A DNA stretch of 64,000 nucleotides from Zygnema cylindricum (taxonomy: Eukaryota > Streptophyta > Zygnematophyceae > Zygnematales > Zygnemataceae), in NCBI GenBank assembly GCA_037447655.1, contig JBBHKE010000248.1:226501-290500 (forward strand), in the 5' to 3' direction. Below, piece by piece: positions 1 to 10,151 of the stretch. A program made the translations under genes and the position numbers. The notes beneath the pieces were generated by a model. The model ran no database searches and was not told the origin of the DNA. It was given only the letters and a program-made list of their open reading frames with translations. How positions within the stretch are numbered: the stretch's first letter is position 1; each line of letters starts with the position of its first letter.

Positions 1-1025
1 CCCAGATGATAACCCTTTTACAAGCACATCTTCATAAGCGACATTACACTAAGTAGTGATGTCAAATCCACCCGCCCCCAAATTTTACAAAAACCACTAG
101 TCCCTATTAAAGTTTTCATAACTCCTACATCTTCTCCACTTAAATGATTATCTATGATAACTACCTCTTTTTCTGCTTTTCCCCCATTTCCCCCTTTCAG
201 ATCCATATAAGTCTTTCTAGTATCATTGTTATTTTTTTTTCCCAAAAAATATTTCTTCTCTCCTAAACCTCGCATTAAAAGTTCCTCTTCTCCCCTATCC
301 TTTGGAGCCCCCTCTAGATTTACTTCTCCCCTTTCCATGGAATCCGTTGAAGTCTCCTCTTTCGACCAGTTTCTGTTGCCAAAATATATATGAAAGTATC
401 CTCAATATTATGATTTTTTCCTTTTTCATATTTTAATTCTAGATCTGACTTTCTCAATTTTAAGTCATTTACCCTACACTCCTTGATCTCCTCATCATAC
501 TTAACTCCTTAAAGTATCTCCTTTCTCTTTACTTCCCTTGTACCTCTAAAAGCACAATGTTTTATTCGTGGAATTTCTGTGCAATTTTCTCATTTCCCCA
601 TACTACAAATGCGAATAGGCTTTGAAATATCTTCATCTTGATTCTCCTCTTCCCTTTCTTCCTCCTCATCCACATTCCAACTTCTAATTTCTTCCAAATA
701 AGAACATTCCTCCATATAGTGACCCGGTTCCCTACAGAAGAAGCAAATCCCTCTTTTCAAAGCTCCCCTCTCTTTTCCTCCCCCTCTCTTTCCACCGAAG
801 TTCTGATAAGGTTTATCTTTGTCTTTCTTCCTCTCATCACGCTTCCGTGATTCACCATCATTCCTCTCTTCACGCTTTTGTCAGTCACCACCAGCTGTTA
901 GTGCATTCACCTTGTCACTTCCCCTACGAAGCTCTAAAGTGTTTTCCCTAACAAGAATCATCCTATCCCCCTCCGGGGCGAAACCTTCCAGACTTCCTAT
1001 CTCCTCAGGCGGAATGCCTAAGGTT
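1..1025 (-). pseudogene. Fragment of non-autonomous copia element, family C, reversed
   Basis: Reading the minus strand from about 1025 to 1 gives a broken Gag with a CCHC zinc knuckle (CFFCREPGHYMEEC), an acidic stretch, and then an open stretch (minus strand, 338 to 18) starting MERGEVNLEGAPKDRGEEEL. The same order and similar sequence occur in the plus-strand family C element at 18608-20505, so this is a second, older copy. Its tail carries a shrunken remnant of the pol C-terminus (LGEKKYFLG corresponds to MGEAKYILG of the intact pol of family A), then frameshifted RNase H-like sequence near position 60. No LTR is attached. The fragment runs off the left edge and ends before B1 begins. It cannot encode a working protein. 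Confidence 0.7.
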
Positions 1026-1119
1026 CCCTTTTTTTAAGCCTCCCCTCCCCCCATAGGTCGATGGGACACTAGAAAATTGTAATAAAAGAGCTATAAAATG
1101 GAAACACTAACTCTCTGCC
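1026..1119. other. Short unassigned junction between C fragment and B1
   Basis: About 95 bases, AT-rich, between the reversed C fragment and the first base of the B1 5' LTR. I see no gene or repeat in it. The five bases before the LTR are CTGCC; they cannot be checked as a target-site duplication because the right end of B1 is lost. Confidence 0.4.
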
Positions 1120-2127
1120 TGTTGAAATTATTAGACTTATATGCTATTTCCTAGGTCTAAATATGTCTGTATAAAAAGGAAAAGAAAAGGGCGGACAACT
1201 AGCCTCCACCTCCTCTCTCTAGCCACCATACTTATTGTAGTCACTGAAGGATAGAGAGGGTGGTTGAGCCATGGCTGCCTTACTTCCATAGGCAGGACTA
1301 AAGAGTTACTTATGTCACTCTCAACAAAAGGTTGAGTCCAGGAAGACTTGAACCTCCGACTGGTAGAGTACGGCTTAGCCGTTAGCTCTAACCATTCTGT
1401 CGTAGAAGTCCGTTAAGATATATAGGGTTTGATACATAATTAAACTTGTTCATTGTCTTGTAACCGATTAACTAAAATGTGAACGAAGGAACATATAACT
1501 AGTTAAAGTTTCAGTGCGGACGTCATTTCAAACAAAACAAATGAATCAGACATTTGTTTCGACGACCGACATTTAATGTCAGATTTAATCCGATGGCATA
1601 CATCACTGCCAAGATCGCAGAATGGTCACTTTGGCGTTTATGGACGTGGCATGACTTGGCGCCACGTGGAGGGATAACATTTGGTTGCAAGATTTCCAAG
1701 GAACATAAGGACGAGTGGAAGGGTGACACGCGTCCACTCAGTGGCCTTGTCCTACTCAGGCCATACAAAAACGAGATTGGCCGTAGTACCTTTCTGTACT
1801 TTACAGTCATGTGGTTGGTTCGTACTTCAGTAGATAGGGGTTGTGAGAGGGGTTTACGACTTAGGAAAATCTGGTAGGTAGTCACGTCTCTCTTAGAGAG
1901 CTTTGTATAAAATTGGCATTTTTGCCGGCTCATACTTTATCAGTTTGTTTGACGTTTTCACTGATTGTTTTTGCTACGAACTCAGGGGAGTCCAGGCTAC
2001 ACAAGAAGGCAGTGAGACTCTCAGTTTGTCCTCTTAGGCAGCAGTAATTGTGGCTTGAAGTGGGTTAGTTAAAAGCTATCGAGAGGCTTCTTGAATTTTG
2101 TAGTCCAATGGAGGACACAAAATTGAA
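1120..2127 (+). repeat. 5' LTR of element B1
   Basis: Begins TGTTGAAATTATT, like both B2 LTRs, and is 1008 bp against 1004 and 1002 bp in B2. It contains the shared stem-loop with a diverged loop near 1226-1270, a decayed tRNA-like segment near 1335-1415, and a degenerate form of the start-site motif near 1855. The last bases are AATTGAA rather than AATTGCA, so the usual terminal CA is mutated. It directly abuts a primer-binding site. Confidence 0.85.
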
Positions 2128-3164
2128 GGTTATGGGTCCACCCTCTAGGGTGCCCACCTTCAATGGATCAGGGTTCATCTATTGGGAAGCCATGATGATG
2201 GGGGCTTTGTGCGAAAAACGATACTGGGGTATTGTTAATGGACAACTAAAACGTCCACCTCAAGAAACTCCACCAGGGTTTGGTGGAATAAGGTTTGTTG
2301 CAGCAACCTCTGCTGCAACAGAGGAGGCAAATGATGGGGACCGCAGTGTGTCGGAAAAGGGGAAGGAGAAGGAGAAAGAGACGCTTATTACTCCGATTGC
2401 TCCTATTACCACGGCACCCGGAGTGGCGAGGGTGAAGACTGTGGAGAACAACACCCAAACGTGGGAAGACATCAACATGGATGCCAAAAACTTCATTCTA
2501 AGACACCTCACTGAAGCTTTGGCAACCCCCCATCTTCACATTTGCAAGGCCAAGTAGTTGTGGGTGAGTTTGGTGGAAATCTATATAGCTAGTACTATTC
2601 AGGAGCTCCAGTTGGTCGAACAAAAGTTGGGAAATTATACCTACAAAGGGAGAAAGATGTTAGACTATTGTAATGATCTCTCTTGTTTGTATATGGAGAT
2701 GGAGAGTGCCAGGTGGACAGGTACAATGAAGATGAAAGTTAACACTCTCATCATGAAGTTACTTGACGAGTATGACACATAGTGTACCGAGTATAAGAAA
2801 TGACTTACAGTTCATGAAAGTGGAACAGAGTGGTCCGGATGATACTTGTGCAGGAGAACACAATTGAGATTAAGCGGTGGGGGAAGAGCATCTAAGCTTT
2901 AGCCGTAGGAGGAAATCTATGGGGGAAGGATCCAAAGAAACCATTGAAAGAAGAGAGAGATCAGCGAAGAGGACCAAGGCCCCCAAAGGGCCTTTGTCAT
3001 TTTTGCAAAAAGCTGGGACACTTTATCGTGGATTGTTTCAAACTGTCGGAGCTGAGGCTCCAAGAGAACCGTGGAGGGGGTTTTTTCGGAGGGAAGAAAA
3101 TTGCACTTGTGTTCACAAAAGTGACAGGAGAAACCGAGGACGAGTCTTATGAGGAGGATGTGGA
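2108..3164 (+). pseudogene. B1 gag, 5' piece (broken)
   Basis: Starts with an ATG inside the LTR (MEDTKLKV) and runs through the primer-binding site into MGPPSRVPTFNGSGFIYWEA, the conserved N-terminus of all families here except F. It follows B2 and A1 Gag through the zinc knuckle near 2996-3040 (CHFCKKLGHFIVDC). An in-frame TAG at about 2555, further stops near 2780 and frameshifts near 2880-2940 disable it. It ends at the GTGGA target site where A1 is inserted and resumes at 16070. Confidence 0.8.
2128..2142 (+). promoter_or_regulatory. B1 primer-binding site
   Basis: GGTTATGGGTCCACC immediately follows the LTR. It matches the complement of the plant initiator tRNA-Met anticodon arm at 14 of 15 positions (one C-to-T change compared with A1, A2, C and E2). 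Confidence 0.7.
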
Positions 3165-4213
3165 TGTAGAAACTAATGGTTTTATTAGTATTTTCTAGGT
3201 CTGAAAAGAAATATAGAAGTCGAGGCAGTCTATCTCTAACTTCTCTCTCCAACTCTCAAACTTGTCGCAGTCACTGAGAAATTGGAGAGGAAGCTAGAGC
3301 CATGGCTACCTTGGCTATCCTGAGGTTTACGGGAATTTTATATTAGGGTTTATATATTTAATTAAAATGTATGTGCCGGCGGCAGGATTTGATCCTTGTA
3401 CCTGCCGGCCGGCAGACACAATGTAGCCGGTAGCCCTAGCCGTTTCATCTAGCGGTGGTGTTACCTAGCATATAGTTTGATAATTATTTATATATGTATA
3501 CAAGCGATAAACCATTTAACTAGAATTAATTACGGGATACATAGATCCAGTAATATGTAATGTACGACTTACGGTACGGACATAAATCAGTACCGCGCAT
3601 TTGTTTCGTAAATGAAACAAATACCGCGCATGTATTTATTACGGCTACGATTAAAGCCGAATTTAATCGGACGGCCGGGATTAGCGCCGAGATCGCGGAG
3701 GAAGATTTCCGCGGTTTGTGGCCATCGCCACATCGGATGACGCGTGGCGAAATTCCGTTGGATTGTGGAATCTCCGGAGATTATGGCACCGAATCCGGAT
3801 TTGACATGTGTCGACTTTTTGGCCTTGTCGTACAATATCCGTACATAAAGTACACCGGCAGCTGTACTTTTGCGTACGGAACTCAATTCTGATTGGTTCC
3901 GTACATCAGTAGATAGAGTCTGTGAGAGAGATAGGACTTAGAAAAATTAGAAGATAGGACCCTCTCTCCCAGAGAGCTTCTGTACAAAAGGTCAACTTTG
4001 ACCCTCCATAACTTACTGCTCAGGGGAGCAAATTCAGAGATTCTTTTTGCTATCGACTCAGGGGAGTCTTGTCTTCACAGGGGTGAAGTTGGTCAGAGTT
4101 TTTGTCTGCCAGGGTGGCAGTTATTTTTGCTTAAACACAAAGGGGTCAGGATTATCCTAGAGGCTTCTTGGAAGCTGTCCACTCTGAGGACTTATGGAGG
4201 TCTCAGAGTTTCA
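3165..4213 (+). repeat. 5' LTR of element A1
   Basis: 1049 bp, TGTAGAAACTAATGG to GAGTTTCA. Features in order: GTATTTTCTAGGTCT; stem-loop with arms CTCTCCAA (3245-3252) and TTGGAGAG (3282-3289) around ACTTGTCGCAGTCACTGA; palindrome AGCCATGGCT near 3298; antisense B-box (GATTTGATC on the plus strand, 3386-3394); CCAAT-type TGATTGG near 3890; ATAGGACTTAGA at 3931-3942; hairpin CTCTC/GAGAG at 3962-3976; gag ATG at 4194. A 110-codon open frame at 3560-3892 lies in U3 and has no relatives I recognise; I do not treat it as a gene. Confidence 0.92.
3931..3976 (+). promoter_or_regulatory. Probable transcription start region of A1 LTR
   Basis: ATAGGACTTAGA (3931-3942), then after about 20 bases the hairpin CTCTCTCCCAGAGAG (3962-3976). 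The same motif followed by a hairpin recurs in the LTRs of B2, C, E and H; in H it directly follows a TATATATA box. I infer that it marks the start of the RNA (R region). No ATG occurs between it and the gag start at 4194. Confidence 0.5.
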
Positions 4214-7200
4214 GGTTATGGGCCCACCCTCTAGGGTACCAATATTTAATGGAACTGGCTTCATATACTGGGAAAGTATGATGATAGGAGCTCTATGCGA
4301 AAAAAGGTTTTGGGGGATAGTGAGTGGACGATTGGGGCGTCCATCAAGTCTTGGAATTCCTCCAGGGTTTAAAGGAAGCAGATTCACCAGGAAAGAGGAT
4401 TCACCTTCAACGGAGGAAACAAAGGAAGGAGAGGTGGTGGACAAAAGAAAGGAGAAGGAGGCGACCACACCAATAGCAACTGGTTTAGCATTCATATCAC
4501 CTATTCCGAGGAACGAGGAGAATGATACTGAAACCTGGGACTTCAACAATATGGCGGCAAAGCACTTCATCCTACGCCATCTCACTCAAGGACTTGCATG
4601 TCCTCATTTGCAGGTAGAGAGGGCATCCGATCTTTGGATGGCTCTCATAGAGATGTACCGAAGTGGTACGATTCAGCAACAACAGTTGGCTGATCAGAAA
4701 GTTAAGGAGTATGTATACAAAGGGGGAAATATGTTGGATTTTTGCAATGAGCTTGCTACACTCTTCATGGAGCTAGAGAGTGCGGGTAAAGTTTTTAGTG
4801 AAAAAGAAAAAGTTAACTGTTTACTAATGAAGTTACCTGATGAGTTCGAGAACATAGTCAACCGTGTGCAGGACTTGCCGGACTCAAGGTGGATATGGAA
4901 CTCAGTGGTAGGGATGATTCTCGTTCGAGAGAATACGATTGAGATCCGAAGGGGAGGAAAGAGTGGCCAAGCCTTGGCAACAGCGACCGATTGGAGGAAC
5001 AAGGATTCCCGGAAACCAGTCAGAAACTATGGGGGTAGGGAGCGGGAAAAACAGGTTGGCGAGTTCGAACCAAGGGCTCCCAAAGGTTTATGTCATTTTT
5101 GTAAGAAACCTGGGCACTATATGGCAGAGTGCACCAAGCTAACCGAGCTTCGGTTAAAGGAGGGGCAGACCGGTGGTACCCCGAGAGGAAAGAAAAAGGC
5201 CCTTGTCACACAGGTACTTGAGGCGGAATCCGAGGACGAGGACGATGAGCTCCTTTTGGATGAGGAGTTGGAGGCGAAAACTGAGGTTGAAATTCCACGA
5301 AGGCAGAAATGTGCTTACGGTGGATTGAAAGGTGAAGCAGGCTGGATTATAGATTCAGGTGCCTCAATGCACATGTGTAAGGATAGACACCTGTTCACTA
5401 AGATAAGAAAGATTCCCACCGTAGAGATAGAGTACGGGGATGGGAGGATAGTCACCACTACTCTTGTAGGATCGGTAGATCTGAAAGTGTTAGTTGAAGG
5501 AAAGACATCCATATTAACATTCTCCGATGTATTGTTTATTCCGGAGCTGAACAAAAATCTTATCTCTACATCAGTATTAGATGATAAGGGTTTTTTCACT
5601 AGCACTAGGGAAGGAGTCTTTACTGCTAGTTTTGAGGAGGATGTCTATTTCATTGCTGAGAAAGGTAGCCATGGGATGTTTAGGCTGATCTTAAGTAATG
5701 AAACGAAGAAACTTTATTATGCTGGTGTTCATGATATTATGATGTGGCATAAGAGGCTTGGGCATGTGAATCTAGATAAGTTAAGAGAGATGAAAAAGAT
5801 GGGAGTGGTGGAAGGGATTCAGTTCAGTGAGAGTGATGATATAAGTGATTGTAGTGGGTGTGCTCAAGGTAAAGCACACAGATTACCCTTTCCAAAAACA
5901 GCCACCTACAAGGGAGAAAAACTTCTAGATCTAGTACACACAGATATTTGGGGACCGGCTAGAGTGCCCTCACCGGGGGGGAAGAGATTTATGATGACTA
6001 TAACTGATGATTGGTCTCGGTATTCCCGAGTATATTTTTTGAAAAACAAGTCAGAAGCTGAGGATTGTTTTAGACAATATAAAGCATGGAGCGAAAAACT
6101 CCATGAAACTCCAATCAAGAGAGTAAGGAGTGACAATGGTGGAGAGTATACTTCTAACCAGTTTGAGGATTTTTTGAGGGAAGATGGGGTTCAACACCAA
6201 AAGACAGTGCCAGAAAATCCTGAACAGAATGGGGTAGCTGAAAGGTTAAATAGAACACTAAGTGATAGTGCTAGAAGTATGTTGTCGGATAAGAAGATAG
6301 GAAAAAGGTTTTGGGCAGAAGCAATGAACTGTGCTAATTACCTCAAAAATAGAGTTCTTACTTCAGCTATAAAAGATCAAACACCTTATGAGAGATGGAC
6401 AGGCCAGAAACCAGACTTATCTCATTTAAAGGTTTTCGGCAGTCAAGTATTCAGTCTAGATACTGATCGGTCCAATTGGAAGCTAGATCCTAAAGGAAAA
6501 CCGGGATACTTATTAGGATATGATGAGGATGTTAAAGGATATAGAGTTTATGATCTAAAAAGAGAAGATATAATCTTAGTAAAGCATCTAGTAGTTATGG
6601 ATGAAGGAAAGTCTGTGGATCCCTTCAAATATACAAAGTCAGTAAAAATCAGATTTGAGTCAGAAAATTCTGATGACTTTGAGCTTCCTAACTATCCAGG
6701 TTTTAGAGACGATGACATTCTTGCAGGAACAAATCAGACCGAAAAGGACTCGGCTGTGGAAACTCCAGTGACAACTCTACTCGAAGCGGAAGACGTGGTG
6801 GAAATTGATTCGGAATCAAGGGATAGGGGAGAAGCCGAGTTTGTTCGAAAGAATCCACGAGAACCATCTATTCCGGCCTCAGATTTTGAGGGAGGGAGGA
6901 GAAGTAGCAAAAGACTGCAAGAAAAACAGGTTAATAACAAGGTAACTAAACTATCTCATCAAGATGAACCTCAAACTTATCGAGAGGCGATGACTTGTCC
7001 AGAAAGAAACCGGTGGAAGACAGCCATCAATGAGGAGATGGCTTCAATCATGGCAGCCGATACTTGGGAGCTGGTGGACTGTCCACCTAACCGAAAACCA
7101 ATCGGTTGTAAGTGGGTTTTCAAACTGAAACTGAACCCAGATAACACAATCGAGCGCTACAAGGCCAGATTAGTGGCAAAGGGATTTACACAAAAGGAAG

Positions 7201-8552
7201 GAATTGACTACGAGGAAACCTTTGCCCCGGTGGTCAGATTTCCCTCCGTCCGCATACTTCTCAGTTTAGCAGCGGCGGAAGACATGGAAGTGCACCAGAT
7301 GGACATCAAAACAGCCTTTTTGCATGGAGAATTAGAAGAGGAGATCTTCATGCGACAACCCGAAGGGTTTGTGGAAGAAGGAGAGGAGAGTAAGGTATGC
7401 CGGCTGATTAAATCTCTTTATGGTTTGAAACAGGCGCCCCGACAGTGGAATAAGAAGCTTGATGAGTTACTTACCGGTCTAGGATATATTCGGATCAGCT
7501 CAGATCACTCAATCTATGTTTTCGAAGATGAGGAAGGTTTTATATTTATTGCAATTTATGTTGATGATTTGCTTGTTTTAAGTAAATCAATGGAAAAAAT
7601 TAATAAACTGAAAACCGATCTTAAGGGGAGATTTGAAATGAAGGATATGGGGGAAGCAAAATATATTTTGGGAATTCAAGTAGAGAGAGACCGAAAAAGA
7701 AAAATTATAAGATTGACTCAAAAGGAAGCAATAGGAAACATGCTTGAAAAATTTCAAATGGATAAAGCTAATAGTTGCACAACTCCAATGGAATTGAAGA
7801 AGGGAAGTGAGGGGAGTGAGGAAGAAGGAGTCATAGTCTTAGACGAGGAATTATCTCCTGAAGAACAGAAGTTCATGCAGACTATTCCTTACAGGCAAGT
7901 AGTGGGAAGTCTAATCTATTTTATGAATTGTACCCGACCGGATTTAGCTGCAGCTGTAGGAGTGCTGAGTAGAAGTCTAAATGCTCCCACTAAGAAGGAT
8001 TGGGAGGCAGCTAAGAGAGTCCTTAGATACTTGGTAGGAACTAGAGATCTATGGTTGCATTTGGGTGGGGAGAATACTGACATCACTACTTGGAGTGATG
8101 CCAGTTATGGTGATGCTCCGATGAGGAGATGTACTTCTGGATATGTATTATATGTGGGTGATGGGGCTTGCTGTTGGAGTAGCAAACAGCAAAAGATTAT
8201 TGCTCAGTCCACCATGGAGGCTGAGTATATGGCCTCTTGCTCTGCTGTAAAAGAATTGATGTGGGTCAAGTCTTTGCTTGGTGAGCTTGGTCACCTTAAG
8301 AGTGGTGTGCAGAAAATATTTTGTGATAATCAGGCAGCAATCGCTATTTCTGCCAATCCTAAACACCATTTTAAAGCCAAACACATGGACATCAGACTCA
8401 GCTTTGTTAGAGAGAAAGTAGAAAACAAAATAATCAGTTTAGAGTACAGACCAGATAGTGAGATGGTAGCAGATATGATGACCAAACCTGTGCCTTCCCC
8501 TAAGCTAATTTTTTGCAGGGAGAAGTGTGGTCTGAAATTAAAGATTGACTAG
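4194..8552 (+). CDS. Intact copia Gag-Pol polyprotein of A1
   Basis: Single 1452-residue frame with everything needed for copia transposition. Gag with its conserved start (MEVSEFQVMGPPSRVP) fills roughly 1-290. A CCHC knuckle (CHFCKKPGHYMAEC) is at 300-313. The aspartic protease active site DSGA is at 387-390. The integrase zinc-binding HHCC residues are H519, H524, C553 and C556, and its catalytic triad is D584, D647 and E683 (35 residues between the last two). Reverse transcriptase has its YVDD box at about 1122-1125. RNase H follows, with WSDASYGDAP and STMEAEYMA. The domain order protease-integrase-RT-RNase H defines Ty1/copia. The first ATG lies 20 bases inside the LTR and a second in-frame ATG lies in the primer-binding site; I chose the first because no ATG precedes it in the leader. 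Gag and Pol are not separated by a stop or frameshift, so the Gag:Pol ratio must be set another way. Confidence 0.95.
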   Translation: MEVSEFQVMGPPSRVPIFNGTGFIYWESMMIGALCEKRFWGIVSGRLGRPSSLGIPPGFKGSRFTRKEDSPSTEETKEGEVVDKRKEKEATTPIATGLAFISPIPRNEENDTETWDFNNMAAKHFILRHLTQGLACPHLQVERASDLWMALIEMYRSGTIQQQQLADQKVKEYVYKGGNMLDFCNELATLFMELESAGKVFSEKEKVNCLLMKLPDEFENIVNRVQDLPDSRWIWNSVVGMILVRENTIEIRRGGKSGQALATATDWRNKDSRKPVRNYGGREREKQVGEFEPRAPKGLCHFCKKPGHYMAECTKLTELRLKEGQTGGTPRGKKKALVTQVLEAESEDEDDELLLDEELEAKTEVEIPRRQKCAYGGLKGEAGWIIDSGASMHMCKDRHLFTKIRKIPTVEIEYGDGRIVTTTLVGSVDLKVLVEGKTSILTFSDVLFIPELNKNLISTSVLDDKGFFTSTREGVFTASFEEDVYFIAEKGSHGMFRLILSNETKKLYYAGVHDIMMWHKRLGHVNLDKLREMKKMGVVEGIQFSESDDISDCSGCAQGKAHRLPFPKTATYKGEKLLDLVHTDIWGPARVPSPGGKRFMMTITDDWSRYSRVYFLKNKSEAEDCFRQYKAWSEKLHETPIKRVRSDNGGEYTSNQFEDFLREDGVQHQKTVPENPEQNGVAERLNRTLSDSARSMLSDKKIGKRFWAEAMNCANYLKNRVLTSAIKDQTPYERWTGQKPDLSHLKVFGSQVFSLDTDRSNWKLDPKGKPGYLLGYDEDVKGYRVYDLKREDIILVKHLVVMDEGKSVDPFKYTKSVKIRFESENSDDFELPNYPGFRDDDILAGTNQTEKDSAVETPVTTLLEAEDVVEIDSESRDRGEAEFVRKNPREPSIPASDFEGGRRSSKRLQEKQVNNKVTKLSHQDEPQTYREAMTCPERNRWKTAINEEMASIMAADTWELVDCPPNRKPIGCKWVFKLKLNPDNTIERYKARLVAKGFTQKEGIDYEETFAPVVRFPSVRILLSLAAAEDMEVHQMDIKTAFLHGELEEEIFMRQPEGFVEEGEESKVCRLIKSLYGLKQAPRQWNKKLDELLTGLGYIRISSDHSIYVFEDEEGFIFIAIYVDDLLVLSKSMEKINKLKTDLKGRFEMKDMGEAKYILGIQVERDRKRKIIRLTQKEAIGNMLEKFQMDKANSCTTPMELKKGSEGSEEEGVIVLDEELSPEEQKFMQTIPYRQVVGSLIYFMNCTRPDLAAAVGVLSRSLNAPTKKDWEAAKRVLRYLVGTRDLWLHLGGENTDITTWSDASYGDAPMRRCTSGYVLYVGDGACCWSSKQQKIIAQSTMEAEYMASCSAVKELMWVKSLLGELGHLKSGVQKIFCDNQAAIAISANPKHHFKAKHMDIRLSFVREKVENKIISLEYRPDSEMVADMMTKPVPSPKLIFCREKCGLKLKID
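4214..4228 (+). promoter_or_regulatory. A1 primer-binding site, anticodon-arm type
   Basis: GGTTATGGGCCCACC starts at the first base after the LTR. It is the exact complement of GGTGGGCCCATAACC, the anticodon arm of plant initiator tRNA-Met as I remember it. This is internal (half-tRNA) priming, as known for Drosophila copia and yeast Ty5, rather than priming from the tRNA 3' CCA end. The site lies inside the gag frame and encodes V-M-G-P-P. Confidence 0.8.
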
Positions 8553-8565
8553 AAAATAAGGGGAG
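8553..8565 (+). promoter_or_regulatory. A1 polypurine tract
   Basis: AAAATAAGGGGAG lies between the pol stop and the TG of the 3' LTR. This is the expected place and composition for the plus-strand DNA primer. The same tract occurs in A2 and B2, and AAAATAACGGGAG in C. Confidence 0.8.
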
Positions 8566-9102
8566 TGTAGAAACTAATGGTTTTATTAGTATTTTCTAGG
8601 TCTGAAAAGAAATATAGAAGTCGGGGCAGTCTATCTCTAACTTCTCTCTCCAACTCTCAAACTTGTCGCAGTCACTGAGAAATTGGAGAGGAAGCTAGAG
8701 CCATGGCTACCTTGGCTATCCTGAGGTTTACGGGAATTTTATATTAGGGTTTATATATTTAATTAAAATGTATGTGCCGGCGGCAGGATTTGATCCTTGT
8801 ACCTGCCGGCCGGCAGACACAATGTAGCCGGTAGCCCTAGCCGTTTCATCTAGCGGTGGTGTTACCTAGCATATAGTTTGATAATTATTTATATATGTAT
8901 ACAAGCGATAAACCATTTAACTAGAATTAATTACGGGATACATAGATCCAGTAATATGTAATGTACGACTTACGGTACGGACATAAATCAGTACCGCGCA
9001 TTTGTTTCGTAAATGAAACAAATACCGCGCATGTATTTATTACGGCTACGATTAAAGCCGAATTTAATCGGACGGCCGGGATTAGCGCCGAGATCGTGGA
9101 GG
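8566..9102 (+). repeat. A1 3' LTR, left part
   Basis: First 537 bp of the A1 3' LTR. It stops at GGAGG (9098-9102), which is repeated at 15553-15557 after A2. The remaining 512 bp follow at 15558-16069. Confidence 0.92.
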
Positions 9103-10151
9103 TGTAGAAACTAATGGTTTTATTAGTATTTTCTAGGTCTGAAAAGAAATATAGAAGTCGAGGCAGTCTATCTCTAACTTCTCTCTCCAACTCTCAAACT
9201 TGTCGCAGTCACTGAGAAATTGGAGAGGAAGCTAGAGCCATGGCTACCTTGGCTATCCTGAGGTTTACGGGAAATTTATATTAGTTCGGGTTTATTTATT
9301 TAAAAGGTATGTGCCGGCGGCAGGAATTGATCCTTGAACCTGCCGGCCGGCAGACACAATGTAGCCGGTAGCCTTAGCCGTTTCATCTAGCGGTAGTGTT
9401 ACGTAGTATATAGTTTGATAATTATTTAAATATGTATATGTGCGATAAACCATTTAACTGAAATTAATTACGGGATACATAGATCCAGTAATATATAAAG
9501 TACGACTTACGGTACGGACAAAAATCAGTACCGCGCATTTGTTTCGTAAATGAAACAAATACCGCGCATGTATTTATTACGGCCACGATTAAAGCCGAAT
9601 TTAATCGGACGGCCGAGATTAGCGCCGAGATCGCGGAGGAAGATTTCGGCGGTTTGTGGCCATCGCCACATCGGATGACGCGTGGCGAAATTCCGTTGGA
9701 TTGTGGAATCTCCGGAGATTATGGCACCGAATCCGGATTTGACATGTGTCGACATTTTGGCCATGTCGTACAATGTCCGTACATAAAGTACACCGGCAGC
9801 TGTACTTTTACGTACGGAACTCAATTCTGATTGGTTCCGTACATCAGTAGATAGAGTCTGTGAGAGAGATAGGACTTAGAAAAATTAGAAGATAGGACCC
9901 CCTCTCCCAGAGAGCTTCTGTACAAAAGGTCAACTTTGACCCTCCATAACTTACTGCTCAGGGGAGCAAATTCAGAGATTCTTTTTGCTATCGACTCAGG
10001 GGAGTCTTGTCTTCACAGGGGTGAAGTTGGTCAGAGTTTTTGTCTGCCAGGGTGGCAGTTATTTTTGCTTAAACACAAAGGGGTCAGGATTATCCTAGAG
10101 GCTTCTTGGAAGCTGTCCACTCTGAGGACTTATGGAGGTCTCAGAGTTTCA
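9103..10151 (+). repeat. 5' LTR of element A2
   Basis: 1049 bp, same layout as the A1 LTR: stem-loop with arms CTCTCCAA/TTGGAGAG, AGCCATGGCT, an antisense B-box-like element slightly changed (GGAATTGATCC), ATAGGACTTAGA at 9869-9880, and gag ATG at 10132. Confidence 0.92.

Noticed and set aside
3560-3892. 110-codon frames on both strands in A-type LTRs
   Set aside because: They lie in U3, have no recognisable domain, and differ between LTR copies by frame-neutral and frame-breaking changes alike.
3998-4234. 78-codon open frame at the end of the A LTRs (also 9936-10172, 15337 and 15854)
   Set aside because: It starts at TTG, not ATG, lies in the leader of the element RNA in another frame than gag, and is repeated only because the LTR is.
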